Positions 20,576 through 30,932 of a stretch of DNA of 64,000 bases are shown one piece after another; the first letter of the stretch is position 1, and the number at the start of each line of letters is the position of its first letter. This DNA is from Bacteroidota bacterium (GTDB lineage: Bacteria; Bacteroidota; Bacteroidia; Bacteroidales; JAAYUG01): NCBI GenBank assembly GCA_029571215.1, contig JAKPTE010000040.1:62001-126000 (forward strand), in the 5' to 3' direction. The notes beneath the pieces are model-generated. The model did not search any database and had not been told where the DNA came from. It was given only the letters and a program-made list of their open reading frames with translations. Position numbers and translations under genes: made by a program.

Positions 20576-23065
20576 TCAGGATAACTGAGGAAAACGCTGT
20601 GGATAAAGATGGTGCATCATCCTGTAGATAGCATCGAATACATCTTCAGCATTCGGGTTTGAAAAATAATCCCCGTCGGATGAATAGGCAGGACGGTGCT
20701 CCCTGGCTGTAATCAAAACAGGTTCATGATCGAGCCATTCGAAACCACCATTGCTGTATAAAACCTTGTCGGCCATATACGCAGTAGCCCCTCCGGGTAC
20801 ATCTTCATCCAAAAATACAACCCGGTTGGTTTTTTGCAGAGATTTCAGCACCATCCCGGGAAGGTCAAAAGGGATAAGGGTTTGTATGTCGATAACTTCA
20901 GTGTCAATTCCCTTTTCCGAAAGTTGTTTGGCTGCATCCATGGCAATTCTTACGCAGGCTCCGTAAGTCACCAGGGTAACATCCCTGCCTTCACGAAGTA
21001 TTTCAGGTACGCCAAGTGGAATTCTGTATTTACCCGGATTGACAGGTCTGGGTTCTTTCAGACGGTATGCGTTCAGTGGCTCCACGATCAATGCCGGACC
21101 GTCCGCTTCGAGAAGGGTATTGTAAAAACCGGCAGCTTGCGTCAGATTACGGGGTACACAAACATAAATCCCCCGGACGCTGTTGATGATCATGCTCATA
21201 GGAGAGCCGGAATGCCATATGCCTTCCAGCCTGTGACCCCGTGTACGTATAATCAGAGGCGCTGACTGCCCACCCGCCGTTCTCCATCGCAGACTTGCCA
21301 GATCGTCACTCAGAGTTTGCAGACAATACAAAATATAATCGAAATATTGAATTTCAGCTATGGGTCGTAATCCACGCATGGCCATCCCTATACCCTGCCC
21401 GATGATGGTAGCCTCACGGATCCCGGTATCAGTAATACGCAACGGGCCATATTTTGCCTGCAACCCCTCCAGACACTGGTTTACATCACCCAGGGTGCCT
21501 GTATCCTCACCAAAGGTAACCAGTAAGGGATTGGCAGCAAACAGGGCATCAAAATTCTCTTTAAGAATTTCCCTTCCGGCAAGATAGGCAGGAGGATCAT
21601 CGTACACCGGGGCAACAGGTTCAACAAAAAGAGCAGACCGACGGGTTTCGTTGTACAAATGGCTCTGGTACCGATCTGCCATTATCCTTGACATTTGCGA
21701 AATCCATTCCTGCAGTTTTTCCTGTAATTCACGCCGGGTAGGACAATCCGGGCAGATATACCGCAGAATCCTTCGTGCTGAACTATAACTGTCGCGGAAA
21801 AGAGGACTTTCAATTTTTCGCAGTTCACCTGCAATAAGAGAAATCTTGTCAATGTGCTCCCGGCGACAGACACAACCTTTCCTTTCAACAATCTGCAGCA
21901 GACGCTCCCTTTCTTCCAGAATCGGCCTCTGATAAGCTTCCCATGCCGTATCCCTGGCTTTTCTGGCACGCATCTCTGCTTCCGTTTCAATCCGGTCAAG
22001 CTCCTGTCGGCTGGCGATGCGCGTGGTAAGAATCCACTGCCGCATTCTTCCGATAGGATCAAAATCCGCCTCAAATTTCAGCCTTTCCGGTGGCTTATAC
22101 CGCTCATGCGACCCGGATGTGGAATGCCCCAGAGGCTGGGTCATCTCCTGAATATGAAAAAGCACCGGAACATGATGATCCCTGCACAGCCTGATTCCTT
22201 CTTCAAACAACCGGCATAAACCCGGATAATCCCATCCTTTTCCCCTGTAAATAGCAATCCCGGGATGATCGGCATCCGCCTCAAAGCCTTTCAACAGTTC
22301 CGATATACTGCCTTTGGTGGTTTGTATACCTACAGGAACCGAGATCCCATATCCGTCATCCCATACAGCAATAGCAAGTGGCACCTGCAGTACACCCGCC
22401 GCATTCATCATTTCAAAAAAAAGACCCTCACTGGTGGCTGCATCACCAATAGTTCCGAAAGCTACTTCGTTCCCTTTCCTTGAAAGCTGAGTATAAGGAT
22501 GCAACTGGACATTCTGACGGAAAAGTTTGGAAGCATATGCGAGGCCGAGAAGACGGGGCAACTGACCAGATGTCGGAGAAAGATCAGCAGCCGAAATCTT
22601 CAAGGAGGTAAGATCTTTCCAGCTTCCGTCGGGATTGATATACCGGGTGGCAAAATGGCAAACCATCGACCGCCCCCCGTTATCAGGATTGTGATCAAGG
22701 TCCGTATCGCCATATAACTGGGCAAAGAAAGTCTCTGGTGTTGTAAGCCCCGCAGCCAGCATAAAGGTTTGATCACGATAATAACCTGAACGCCAGTCAC
22801 CTTCTCTGAACTGGTGCGCCATTGCTATCTGAGCTATTTCCTTCCCGTCGCCAAATATTCCAAATTTAGCCTTCCCCGACAAAACTTCCTTTCTGCCAAG
22901 AATGCTCATTTGCCGGCTCAAGCAGGCAGTATAGTAGTCGTCAAGTACCCTTTTTCTGAATTCAGGAAAGCTTATTTTACTGAGAGAATCTGTCACCTTG
23001 GTAAACGCATTGACCAAATAAAAATACAACCTTTTTTCAATTCCTTCACATCTTTCCCGATGCAA
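20576..23065 (-). CDS. Fused alpha-beta E1 2-oxo acid dehydrogenase (branched-chain/pyruvate type)
   Basis: E1-alpha TPP motif FGTIGDAATSEGLFFEMMNAAGV...DGYGISV fused to E1-beta (LLVTFGEDTGTLGDV, DTGIREATIIGQGIGMAM, VTYGACV). Confidence 0.9.
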   Translation of the reverse strand: MHRERCEGIEKRLYFYLVNAFTKVTDSLSKISFPEFRKRVLDDYYTACLSRQMSILGRKEVLSGKAKFGIFGDGKEIAQIAMAHQFREGDWRSGYYRDQTFMLAAGLTTPETFFAQLYGDTDLDHNPDNGGRSMVCHFATRYINPDGSWKDLTSLKISAADLSPTSGQLPRLLGLAYASKLFRQNVQLHPYTQLSRKGNEVAFGTIGDAATSEGLFFEMMNAAGVLQVPLAIAVWDDGYGISVPVGIQTTKGSISELLKGFEADADHPGIAIYRGKGWDYPGLCRLFEEGIRLCRDHHVPVLFHIQEMTQPLGHSTSGSHERYKPPERLKFEADFDPIGRMRQWILTTRIASRQELDRIETEAEMRARKARDTAWEAYQRPILEERERLLQIVERKGCVCRREHIDKISLIAGELRKIESPLFRDSYSSARRILRYICPDCPTRRELQEKLQEWISQMSRIMADRYQSHLYNETRRSALFVEPVAPVYDDPPAYLAGREILKENFDALFAANPLLVTFGEDTGTLGDVNQCLEGLQAKYGPLRITDTGIREATIIGQGIGMAMRGLRPIAEIQYFDYILYCLQTLSDDLASLRWRTAGGQSAPLIIRTRGHRLEGIWHSGSPMSMIINSVRGIYVCVPRNLTQAAGFYNTLLEADGPALIVEPLNAYRLKEPRPVNPGKYRIPLGVPEILREGRDVTLVTYGACVRIAMDAAKQLSEKGIDTEVIDIQTLIPFDLPGMVLKSLQKTNRVVFLDEDVPGGATAYMADKVLYSNGGFEWLDHEPVLITAREHRPAYSSDGDYFSNPNAEDVFDAIYRMMHHLYPQRFPQLS

Positions 23066-23123
23066 ACAATCCGCGGCAAATTTTGTTCCGGTTCCTGTTT
23101 ATGGGCAGGTTAAAAAAAAGCAT

Positions 23124-23131
23124 TACTTTTG
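23124..23131 (+). promoter_or_regulatory. Bacteroidota-type -7 box TACTTTTG
   Basis: TAnnTTTG match 18 bp upstream of the ATG at 23150. Confidence 0.5.
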
Positions 23132-23149
23132 CCCAATATTTTCCGTTGT

Positions 23150-23371
23150 ATGGCAAAAGTACTTATTCCTGCGTTGGTTATTGTTTTGCTGGCCATGGTC
23201 GGACTTGGTCTTTCCTTTCTCATGAACCGTGTGCATTTCTACCGTCACTCCCATGTCGAATCGAACCCGCACCTTCGCAGGCAAGGAATAACATGCGCAA
23301 AACAGGAAGAAATTGCCTGCCACAAAGGGACTTCCGGATGTGCTGGATGTGGCCTGAATCAGATTCTATAA
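23150..23371 (+). CDS. Small single-TM protein with Cys-rich tail
   Basis: MAKVLIPALVIVLLAMVGLGLSFLMNRV then GITCAKQEEIACHKGTSGCAGCGL (four Cys); promoter box upstream. Confidence 0.72.
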   Translation: MAKVLIPALVIVLLAMVGLGLSFLMNRVHFYRHSHVESNPHLRRQGITCAKQEEIACHKGTSGCAGCGLNQIL

Positions 23372-23453
23372 TTTTTTCTTTTCTTTGAATTGAAATATAT
23401 TTGTTTTATATTTACATACTTTTATATCTTTTTATCTTTAATGCGAAACAAAT

Positions 23454-23672
23454 ATGAATTCACCACTTATAACTTTGCTGATAGTAGCCTTCCTTATTTT
23501 GGCTCTTGCTTTGCTTCTCCTCTCGGTTCGCCTGTTTTTCAGGAAAGATACTGCGATTGAAAGCAGCTGTTGCAGTAGCGGAAAAGTATCCGGAGTGAGG
23601 AAAAGTGAACGCCAGGTGACCATGGAAACAGGTACCTGCGGAGGCGGACCCCTTTGCTGCAAAACTATGTGA
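23454..23672 (+). CDS. Small single-TM protein with Cys-rich tail
   Basis: MNSPLITLLIVAFLILALALLLLSVRLFFRKD then SSCCSSGK...TCGGGPLCCKTM. Confidence 0.65.
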   Translation: MNSPLITLLIVAFLILALALLLLSVRLFFRKDTAIESSCCSSGKVSGVRKSERQVTMETGTCGGGPLCCKTM

Positions 23673-24124
23673 GGAACACAGCTACCATAATGAATATAAA
23701 TTGAAGAAAGGCACAAAACCTTAGTATGAACAGATTGCCCTCCGTGCCTTAACACTTCCTATACTCCAACCCCGAAAAGACCTCCTGGTTTACAATGAAC
23801 AGTAAAATGTATAACCAGAAATCAGATACTGTTCATGTTCGGCAGATCATTTCGTGTTCCTTATTCCGGCTAATTGTTTGATATTGATTGTGACAATATT
23901 TTTGTTTTGGTTGGTTTTCGTACAGCACAATAGTCCTCTGTGGCAAATCTACGGCCATTTGAGGTTAAAACACACCCGCCACCTATAGCCTTTGCCCGAC
24001 GAACATCACTGCCCATTCAGGAAATGCAGTAGTATGTTTGCATCAGATCCCCCGGCTCATAACCATATCTCATTTTTCCGTAGAATTTCCGTTTTATTGG
24101 TCTTGGGTTCAATGGAAGTTTTAT

Positions 24125-24132
24125 TATTTTTG
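24125..24132 (+). promoter_or_regulatory. Bacteroidota-type -7 box TATTTTTG upstream of the bTHX gene
   Basis: TAnnTTTG match 29 bp upstream of the ATG. Confidence 0.5.
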
Positions 24133-24161
24133 CGCCGCAATGAACAGTAAATAAAAATTGT

Positions 24162-24284
24162 ATGGGAAAAGGAGATAAACGCTCTCGCCGCGGAAAAATC
24201 GTAAAAGGCACCTCGGGTGTCAGAAGGCTTTCGAAAAGAAATGTTGCCCGTAAGAAGGCGGCTAAACTGAAGGAACAGAAGTAA
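24162..24284 (+). CDS. bTHX-family small ribosomal subunit protein, 40 aa
   Basis: Hand translation: MGKGDKRSRRGKIVKGTSGVRRLSKRNVARKKAAKLKEQK*. The MGKGDxRxRRGKI opening is characteristic of THX. Missing from the ORF track because of its length. Confidence 0.85.
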   Translation: MGKGDKRSRRGKIVKGTSGVRRLSKRNVARKKAAKLKEQK

Positions 24285-24422
24285 TTTCTTTATTTCAGGG
24301 AATTTCCGGTTTCTCAATTCTTGCTTCGCTGCTATAAAAACAGCTTAATTAAAAGAGCAATCCGGAAATTGCCTGTTTTTGCATTTCCGGATATCAGATT
24401 TCCCCGCCACAGATAGGTATTT

Positions 24423-25397
24423 CTATTTGCCTCCATACCAGAAGGCCCTGTTCCATCGATGCTTCCGGAGTTTTTCCATCAGGGATGGTTCGATGTCGGG
24501 CATATCGGACACAGCAGTATTTTCTTCCGCTTGCCACACATTTCTGATTCCGGGTATTACAGTACTAACTGCCGCATGAGAGAGGGAAAATTTCAAGGCA
24601 ATCCGGGGCAACGACCAACCGGTACCTTCAAGATCACGTTCAATACGTCGGGCACGTTCAACTGCCCTTTGAAGCCGGTCTCCGGCAAAATACCTGCTCC
24701 GGAAATCATCTTCACTGAACCGTGTATTTTCGTTGTACTTCCCCCCCAGAACTCCCTCATCAAAAGGCACCCTGACGATCACACCAACACCTTTTGATTC
24801 GGCCACAGGCAAAAATTCTGCCGCTGGTTCCTGTTCGAAAATATTATAGATTACTTGTACCGCATCCAGCCAGCCCTCCTGCATAAGCCCCACAAGCGAA
24901 TTCTGGTCATGTTCCGGCGTAGAAATACCCACCATTCTGATTAATCCTTCTTCCTTCATTTTATGAAGAACACGGAGTGGTTTTGGATCACGGTTCCATG
25001 CTCTGGTCCAAGTGTGCAAGAGAAGAATGTCGACTGTTTCGACTCCGAGATTTTTTAAACGTTCTTCAACATTCTCCCGTAGGTATTTTTCAGGATATCT
25101 TTCCTCTGCTTTATCGTAAGGAGAAGGAGGCCAGTCACCCGGTAGCGGAGGAGTCTTGGTAGAGATATAAATTCGTTCTTTTCTTTCCCTGAGAACCTGT
25201 CCGATAATTCTTTCGCTCCGCCCGTTCCCATATCCCGCTGCGGTATCAATAAAATTCACTCCCAGGTCGATAGCGCGATGCAAAGCAGCCAATGAATCGG
25301 CATCCTGCTGAGGGCCCCAGCTGCCGCCAATAGCCCAGCCTCCGAAACCAATTTCAGAAACCTGGATTCCTGATTTGCCAAAAGAACGGTATTTCAT
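24423..25397 (-). CDS. Aldo/keto reductase
   Basis: MKYRSFGKSGIQVSEIGFGGWAIGG, NFIDTAAGYGNGRSERIIGQVL, STKTPP. Confidence 0.93.
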   Translation of the reverse strand: MKYRSFGKSGIQVSEIGFGGWAIGGSWGPQQDADSLAALHRAIDLGVNFIDTAAGYGNGRSERIIGQVLRERKERIYISTKTPPLPGDWPPSPYDKAEERYPEKYLRENVEERLKNLGVETVDILLLHTWTRAWNRDPKPLRVLHKMKEEGLIRMVGISTPEHDQNSLVGLMQEGWLDAVQVIYNIFEQEPAAEFLPVAESKGVGVIVRVPFDEGVLGGKYNENTRFSEDDFRSRYFAGDRLQRAVERARRIERDLEGTGWSLPRIALKFSLSHAAVSTVIPGIRNVWQAEENTAVSDMPDIEPSLMEKLRKHRWNRAFWYGGK

Positions 25398-25423
25398 AGG
25401 GCATGTAAATTAAAAGGTTATCG

Positions 25424-26467
25424 TTATTCTTCCAGCGGGAAACGGGCACTATGCCAGATTCTGAAATTTCCGGCCGAATCGCTGTAAATCAAATAACCCA
25501 GAAGGTCTTTCCGTTTCTCAAGAAACTGTATGCTCCGGTCCAGGCCCATCACCATGCAGGCTGTGGCATAGGCATCTGCTGTAATTCCATCGGCAGCGAT
25601 TATGGAAACGCTTAGCAGATTGCTCATAACCGGATAGCCAGTGGATGGGTCGATTTCATGGGCATAACGTACTCCGTTTATTACATGAAATTTTCGGTAA
25701 TTGCCTGAGGTAGCAAGCGCTGCATTCCTCAGGGGAACAATAGCCTGCAGTTCATATCCCGGAACATAGTTGCCCGTTATTGGCTTATCGATACCTATTC
25801 TCCATGTCCGTCCACCCGGATTTTTCCCATGAGCTCGTACCTCTCCCCCAATTTCAACCATATAATTTTTTATACCGAGTTTTTCAAAATAGCGGGCAAC
25901 AATATCACAGGTATATCCCTGGGCTATTGCATTTACATCAATGAAAATCCGCGGGTCATCTTTTACTATTCTCCCATTGGTGAGCCGAACTTTTTTAAAG
26001 CCTACTATCTGTAACAGACTGTCAATGCGTGAACTGTCGATGCGTGGAACGGTATCCTTTCCGAAACCCCATGCATTGACCAGTGGCCCGACTGTTATAT
26101 CAAAAGCACCATCGGTGGCTTGAGAAACCTCCATGGCTTTATTGAATACTTCCGTAAAAAGATAATCCGCAATGGCAGAAGAATCATTATTGTTGATCCG
26201 GCTGATCAAAGATTGTGGACGGTAAATGGAAAGACTCTGCTCAAAGATTTCCAGAATTGAATCAACCTGGCTGGTCAGATTTCTTCCATGAGGATCATAA
26301 TAAGTTATATGATAGGTTGTTCCCTGGGTATATCCTTCCAGAAAACGGTATTCACGGCCATGTTGGCAACTTGTAAGAAAAACGAACAGTATAACGATGG
26401 AAAACCATCGGTTTCTCCAGGAATTCCTTTTCGTTCTTCTTTCAACCTCCGAAATCATCAAACGCAA
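25424..26467 (-). CDS. apbE: FAD:protein FMN transferase (ApbE family), lipoprotein-like
   Basis: Lipobox-like [61 protein letters not shown]. Overlaps nqrF. Confidence 0.92.
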   Translation of the reverse strand: MRLMISEVERRTKRNSWRNRWFSIVILFVFLTSCQHGREYRFLEGYTQGTTYHITYYDPHGRNLTSQVDSILEIFEQSLSIYRPQSLISRINNNDSSAIADYLFTEVFNKAMEVSQATDGAFDITVGPLVNAWGFGKDTVPRIDSSRIDSLLQIVGFKKVRLTNGRIVKDDPRIFIDVNAIAQGYTCDIVARYFEKLGIKNYMVEIGGEVRAHGKNPGGRTWRIGIDKPITGNYVPGYELQAIVPLRNAALATSGNYRKFHVINGVRYAHEIDPSTGYPVMSNLLSVSIIAADGITADAYATACMVMGLDRSIQFLEKRKDLLGYLIYSDSAGNFRIWHSARFPLEE

Positions 26468-27695
26468 TCATTTCGTCAGGAACACCAAGATCATACAGCA
26501 TTTTCAGCACCGCATCAATCATCATGGGAGGTCCGCAAAGATAATACTCCACATCCTCAGGTTCAGGATGTTTGCTCAGGTATTCATTGAACAGAACCTG
26601 ATGGATGAAACCGGTATAGCCTGTCCAGTTGTCTTCCGGCTTGGGTTCGGAAAGAGCAAGGTTGAAGGTGAAGTTTGGAAATGCTTTCTCAATTTCCCTG
26701 AATTCTTCTTCATAAAACACTTCCCGTTTTGATCGTGCCCCATACCAGTAGGAAACCTTGCGAGTTGTTTTCTCGGTGTGGAATAGGTGGAAAATATGGG
26801 AACGAAGAGGAGCCATTCCGGCGCCTCCTCCGATATAGATCATTTCACGGTTTGTATTTTTAATAAAGAACTCACCGTAGGGACCGGAAATCATGACCTT
26901 ATCACCCGGTTTTCTCGAAAAAATATAGCTGGAACAAACACCGGGATTCACCTTCATAAACGTTCCTCTGGCACGATCCCACGGCGGAGTTGCAATCCGA
27001 ACATTCAGTTTGATAATATTTCCTTCGGCCGGATGATTTGCCATGGAGTAGGCTCTGAAGGTTTCTTCCGTATTTTTCATCTTCAGCGACCACATGTCAT
27101 ACTTATCCCATTCGTCGCGGAATTCTTCCTCCACATAAATATCTTTGGCAAAATCAACCTCAATTTTCGGTACATCAATCTGAATATACCCGCCCGGCTT
27201 GAATTTCAGTTGTTCCCCTTCCGGAAGTTTTACCACAAACTCCTTAATGAATGTAGCCACATTTCTGTTGGAAACAACTTCGCATTCCCACTTTTTGATA
27301 CCAAGAACTTCTTCGGGAACAACAATCTCCATATCGCTTCGAACCTTCACCTGACACCCCAGCCGCCAATGCTCATTAATCTGCTTTCGCGTAAAGAATC
27401 CCACTTCGGTAGGTAAAATGGAACCTCCTCCTTCCAGTACCTGGCATTTGCACAAACCACAGGTTCCACCCCCACCACAGGCAGAAGGAAGAAACAGCTT
27501 CTGCTGGGAAAGGGTAGCCAAAAGGCTGTTTCCTGCATTTACTACCAGTTCCTTTTCACCATTTATGCGGATTTTGACAGGTCCTGATGCTGTTAGCTTT
27601 GATTTGGCATATAACAGAATACTTACAAGAAGCAGAATGATACTCAGAAAGACAATCAGGCTCAGTACAATAAGTTGCGTTAAACCCATATGCAA
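26442..27695 (-). CDS. nqrF: Na+-translocating NADH:quinone reductase subunit F
   Basis: 2Fe-2S motif [14 protein letters not shown], flavin/NADH domain with [10 protein letters not shown] and [15 protein letters not shown]. Confidence 0.96.
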   Translation of the reverse strand: MHMGLTQLIVLSLIVFLSIILLLVSILLYAKSKLTASGPVKIRINGEKELVVNAGNSLLATLSQQKLFLPSACGGGGTCGLCKCQVLEGGGSILPTEVGFFTRKQINEHWRLGCQVKVRSDMEIVVPEEVLGIKKWECEVVSNRNVATFIKEFVVKLPEGEQLKFKPGGYIQIDVPKIEVDFAKDIYVEEEFRDEWDKYDMWSLKMKNTEETFRAYSMANHPAEGNIIKLNVRIATPPWDRARGTFMKVNPGVCSSYIFSRKPGDKVMISGPYGEFFIKNTNREMIYIGGGAGMAPLRSHIFHLFHTEKTTRKVSYWYGARSKREVFYEEEFREIEKAFPNFTFNLALSEPKPEDNWTGYTGFIHQVLFNEYLSKHPEPEDVEYYLCGPPMMIDAVLKMLYDLGVPDEMIAFDDFGG

Positions 27696-27710
27696 TGAAT
27701 TATCGTTCGG

Positions 27711-28328
27711 TTAAAGTTTGATCCCCATGAAACCCATAAAAGCAATTGCCAGCAAGCCGGTCATGATAAAAGCAATCCCAAGTCCTTTCAGCGGAGCAGG
27801 TATTTGTGAATAACGTGTCTTTTCGCGGATGGCAGCCAGCACCATAATAGCCAGCGCCCACCCCGTTCCGGCCCCCAGACCATAAACAGTGGCTTCGACA
27901 ACTGATCCGTACTCACGCTCCTGCATAAAGAGTGAACCACCAAGAATGGCACAGTTTACCGCAATCAGGGGAAGAAAAATTCCAAGGGCATTGTACAAAG
28001 CCGGGAAAAACTTCTCTACCACCATCTCGATCAGTTGAACCATTGCGGCAATCACGGCAATGAACAACAAAAAACTCAAATAACCCAGGTCAACATTGGC
28101 AAAGGATTCACCCAACCAATGCAGGGCACCTTTTTTCAATAGATAATTATCTATCAGGTAGTTAACAGGCACCGTTATTGTCAGTACAAAAAGAACAGCA
28201 ATACCAAGGCCCGTAGCTGTTTTCACTGTTTTTGATACCGCCAGATAGGAACACATCCCGAGAAAGTAGGCGAAAATCATGTTCTCGAGAAAGACGTTCC
28301 GGACAAACAGGTCAAAAAGATTTTCCAT
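27711..28328 (-). CDS. nqrE: Na+-NQR subunit E
   Basis: [53 protein letters not shown]. Confidence 0.95.
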   Translation of the reverse strand: MENLFDLFVRNVFLENMIFAYFLGMCSYLAVSKTVKTATGLGIAVLFVLTITVPVNYLIDNYLLKKGALHWLGESFANVDLGYLSFLLFIAVIAAMVQLIEMVVEKFFPALYNALGIFLPLIAVNCAILGGSLFMQEREYGSVVEATVYGLGAGTGWALAIMVLAAIREKTRYSQIPAPLKGLGIAFIMTGLLAIAFMGFMGIKL

Positions 28329-28356
28329 GAATAATGCTTTTCACTGTTGTTTTTTC

Positions 28357-28977
28357 TTATTTCTCAATCAGCTTCCTGTTAATACTTCGTTGAATCCAGA
28401 TAATAACGCCAACTGTAATCAATGCCATGGGAGGCAGGATCATCAGTCCGTTATTGATATAGCCTGCCGCATACAGGGATTCTGGAATCACACGATACCC
28501 AAAAAGAGTACCCGATCCAAGCAATTCTCTAAAAAATCCAAGTATTATGAGAATCATCCCGTATCCGATTCCGTTTCCGATGCCGTCAATAAAGGAATCC
28601 CAGGGCTTATTGGCCATAGCGAATGCTTCGAGCCGTCCCATAAGGATGCAGTTGGTAATAATCAATCCCACAAAAACCGAGAGTTTTTTGCTCACATCGT
28701 ACATGTATGCTTTGAGAACCTGATCAACAAGAATTACCAGAGTGGCAATAACAACAAGCTGAACAATAATGCGGATTCTCGGAGGAATCGTATTCCGTAT
28801 GGAGGCAATTATCAGATTCGAAAAACCTGTAACTATGGTAACCGATAAGGCCATTACGATGGCAGGTTTCAACTGGACAGTAACAGCCAGAGCCGAACAG
28901 ATACCCAATACCTGTACCGTAATAGGATTCTCATCATTCAATGGTTTTGTAAGTAATTTCAGATACCTCGAAGCCAT
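28357..28977 (-). CDS. nqrD: Na+-NQR subunit D
   Basis: [46 protein letters not shown]. Confidence 0.95.
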   Translation of the reverse strand: MASRYLKLLTKPLNDENPITVQVLGICSALAVTVQLKPAIVMALSVTIVTGFSNLIIASIRNTIPPRIRIIVQLVVIATLVILVDQVLKAYMYDVSKKLSVFVGLIITNCILMGRLEAFAMANKPWDSFIDGIGNGIGYGMILIILGFFRELLGSGTLFGYRVIPESLYAAGYINNGLMILPPMALITVGVIIWIQRSINRKLIEK

Positions 28978-28986
28978 ACCCGTAAA

Positions 28987-29712
28987 TTATTTAGGTTGTT
29001 TAAAATAATTCTGATAAACAGAAAGGCACGTATCAAGCATAGCCTGCAGTCCTTTGCTGGTGATGGTACCACCGGAAATGGCATCCACCTTGTTGGGTTC
29101 ATTCTGGGTACCTCCGCCCTTCACAACTTCAATAGAAACAAACTGTCCCTTATCGTTGAAAATTTTCTTTCCCATGAAAGGTTTCTGAAACCAGGGCTGA
29201 TTGATTTCGGCACCCAGACCGGGAGTTTCACCTTTATGATCAAAAACAGCTCCGTACACGGTGTTGAATTCGGGTTGATCGTTTCCTACCGAGGTGTCGC
29301 GTAAAAAGGAAATGTATCCCCAGATAGGACCCCACAACCCCTTGCCGTAAAGAGGTATTACGATAAAAGCACTGTCCCCCTTGCGAGCTTCGTAAATAGC
29401 CAGGTGCCGCTTGTTCCTGGGCAGTTTAAGATCCTCCCGCATATTCAGGGTAAAAGCATCCACTCCACTGACAATTTCTCCTGCCTCATTAACAACTTTT
29501 GTTCCTGTAATATATCGGGAATAAAGTTCTTCCGCATTTTTGGGAGTTGACGGAATATGCAGTGAAGCAAGAATATTTTGTTTCTTTTCAACCTCCACAT
29601 TTTTCTCCTGTGCGGGCTGTAGCGAAACGGCAGCAATCGTGAGAAGCGTTGCCACAATTACCACAATGATAGTGGAATAAATGAATGTATAGGAATTTTT
29701 TTGGACGTCCAT
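28987..29712 (-). CDS. nqrC: Na+-NQR subunit C
   Basis: Single N-terminal TM, GLWGPIWGYISF, flavinylation-type motif DAISGGTITSKG. Confidence 0.94.
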   Translation of the reverse strand: MDVQKNSYTFIYSTIIVVIVATLLTIAAVSLQPAQEKNVEVEKKQNILASLHIPSTPKNAEELYSRYITGTKVVNEAGEIVSGVDAFTLNMREDLKLPRNKRHLAIYEARKGDSAFIVIPLYGKGLWGPIWGYISFLRDTSVGNDQPEFNTVYGAVFDHKGETPGLGAEINQPWFQKPFMGKKIFNDKGQFVSIEVVKGGGTQNEPNKVDAISGGTITSKGLQAMLDTCLSVYQNYFKQPK

Positions 29713-29734
29713 AACCGGAAGATAGTTAAATCAG

Positions 29735-30904
29735 TTAAACTGCTTGTGCTACTCTCTTTAACCGTTTCATACGTCGGTTAACATTTGCTTCTACAATATA
29801 GTGGTCAATAAGGGGAGCGAATACGTTCATGAGAAGAATGGCCAGCATAACCCCTTCAGGGTAGGCCGGGTTAAGAACCCGGATGAGGATAGCCAGTACC
29901 CCGCATAGGAAACCGTAAATCCATTTGCCGGTTTCGGTTTGCGATGCTGTTACAGGATCTGTTGCCATGAATACCGTACCGAAAAGAAATCCTCCGGCTA
30001 TCAATTGCTCCCAGGCCGGAAATCGCATGTAATCATTAACGGCAAAGACATTTAGTGTAAGACCCATCAACAGGCCCCCCAGTACCATAGATAGCATAAT
30101 TTTCCAGCTTCCGATGCCTGTATAAATCAAAATGGCAGCACCAATCAGGATAGCGAGTTTGGAGGTTTCTCCAATGCTTCCCGGTATGAATCCGAAAAAC
30201 AGATCGTGTGCAGAAGGGTTATGACCTGTTGTTCCGGTAGCAAAATTCCCTAAAATAGTGGCACCGGAAAATCCGTCTGCAACATGGGGATTATTTTTCA
30301 ACCCGTACACCCAAACCTTATCTCCCGTCATTTCGCCCGGATAGGCAAAAAACAGGAATGCACGGGCTGTCAGTGCAGGATTAAGAATGTTCATGCCGGT
30401 TCCGCCGAAAACTTCCTTGCCAATTATGACCGCAAAGGCCACCGCCAGGGCAAGAACCCACAAAGGAGTATTGACGGGAATGATCAGAGGTATAAGAAGA
30501 CCTGTTACCAGATATCCTTCGTTTACTTCATGACCGCGCGCTTGGGCAAAGGCAAATTCTATCCCCAAACCCACAACATAGGAAACAACTATCAGAGGTA
30601 ACATCTTCAGAAATCCAAACCAGAAATTCTGCCAGAGTCCCGCATGCACACCTACCGAGAGATGGTATTGATACCCGATGTTCCACATACCAAACAGCAT
30701 TGCCGGTAAAAGTGCTATGATAACTACCGTCATGGTACGTTTCATGTCAATTGCATCCCGAATGTGGCTTCCCTGCGTTGTAACCTTGTCGGGAACAAAG
30801 AGAAAGGTTTCAAAAGCCTCAAATGTGCTTTCCAGTTTCTCAAATCGCCCCCCCTTCTGAAACTGAGGTTTGATCTTGTCGAGATATTTTCTTAGAGCGT
30901 TCAT
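29735..30904 (-). CDS. nqrB: Na+-NQR subunit B
   Basis: GKEVFGGTGMNILNPALTARAFLFFAYP; flavinylation-type motif FSGATILG. Confidence 0.95.
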   Translation of the reverse strand: MNALRKYLDKIKPQFQKGGRFEKLESTFEAFETFLFVPDKVTTQGSHIRDAIDMKRTMTVVIIALLPAMLFGMWNIGYQYHLSVGVHAGLWQNFWFGFLKMLPLIVVSYVVGLGIEFAFAQARGHEVNEGYLVTGLLIPLIIPVNTPLWVLALAVAFAVIIGKEVFGGTGMNILNPALTARAFLFFAYPGEMTGDKVWVYGLKNNPHVADGFSGATILGNFATGTTGHNPSAHDLFFGFIPGSIGETSKLAILIGAAILIYTGIGSWKIMLSMVLGGLLMGLTLNVFAVNDYMRFPAWEQLIAGGFLFGTVFMATDPVTASQTETGKWIYGFLCGVLAILIRVLNPAYPEGVMLAILLMNVFAPLIDHYIVEANVNRRMKRLKRVAQAV

Positions 30905-30932
30905 TACTCTTTATATTTTTTCAGAACAATAA

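Noticed and set aside
20834-21265. 143-aa plus-strand ORF
   Set aside because: Antisense to the fused E1 gene; no motifs.
23673-24120. Possible tRNA or ncRNA in the longest ordinary intergenic gap
   Set aside because: I found no cloverleaf-compatible arms or a T-loop GGTTCGANTCC; a covariance model search (Infernal, tRNAscan-SE) would be needed to claim anything.
24298-24390. Inverted repeat GGGAATTTCCGG ... TCCGGAAATTGCC downstream of the bTHX gene
   Set aside because: Arms are separated by a loop of roughly 50 nt and the U-tract is poor; not convincing as a terminator or riboswitch.
26787-27416. 209-aa plus-strand ORF
   Set aside because: Lies entirely opposite nqrF, which is certain from its Fe-S and FAD motifs.
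28279-28848. 189-aa plus-strand ORF
   Set aside because: Antisense to nqrE and nqrD; Asn/His-rich translation typical of shadow frames.
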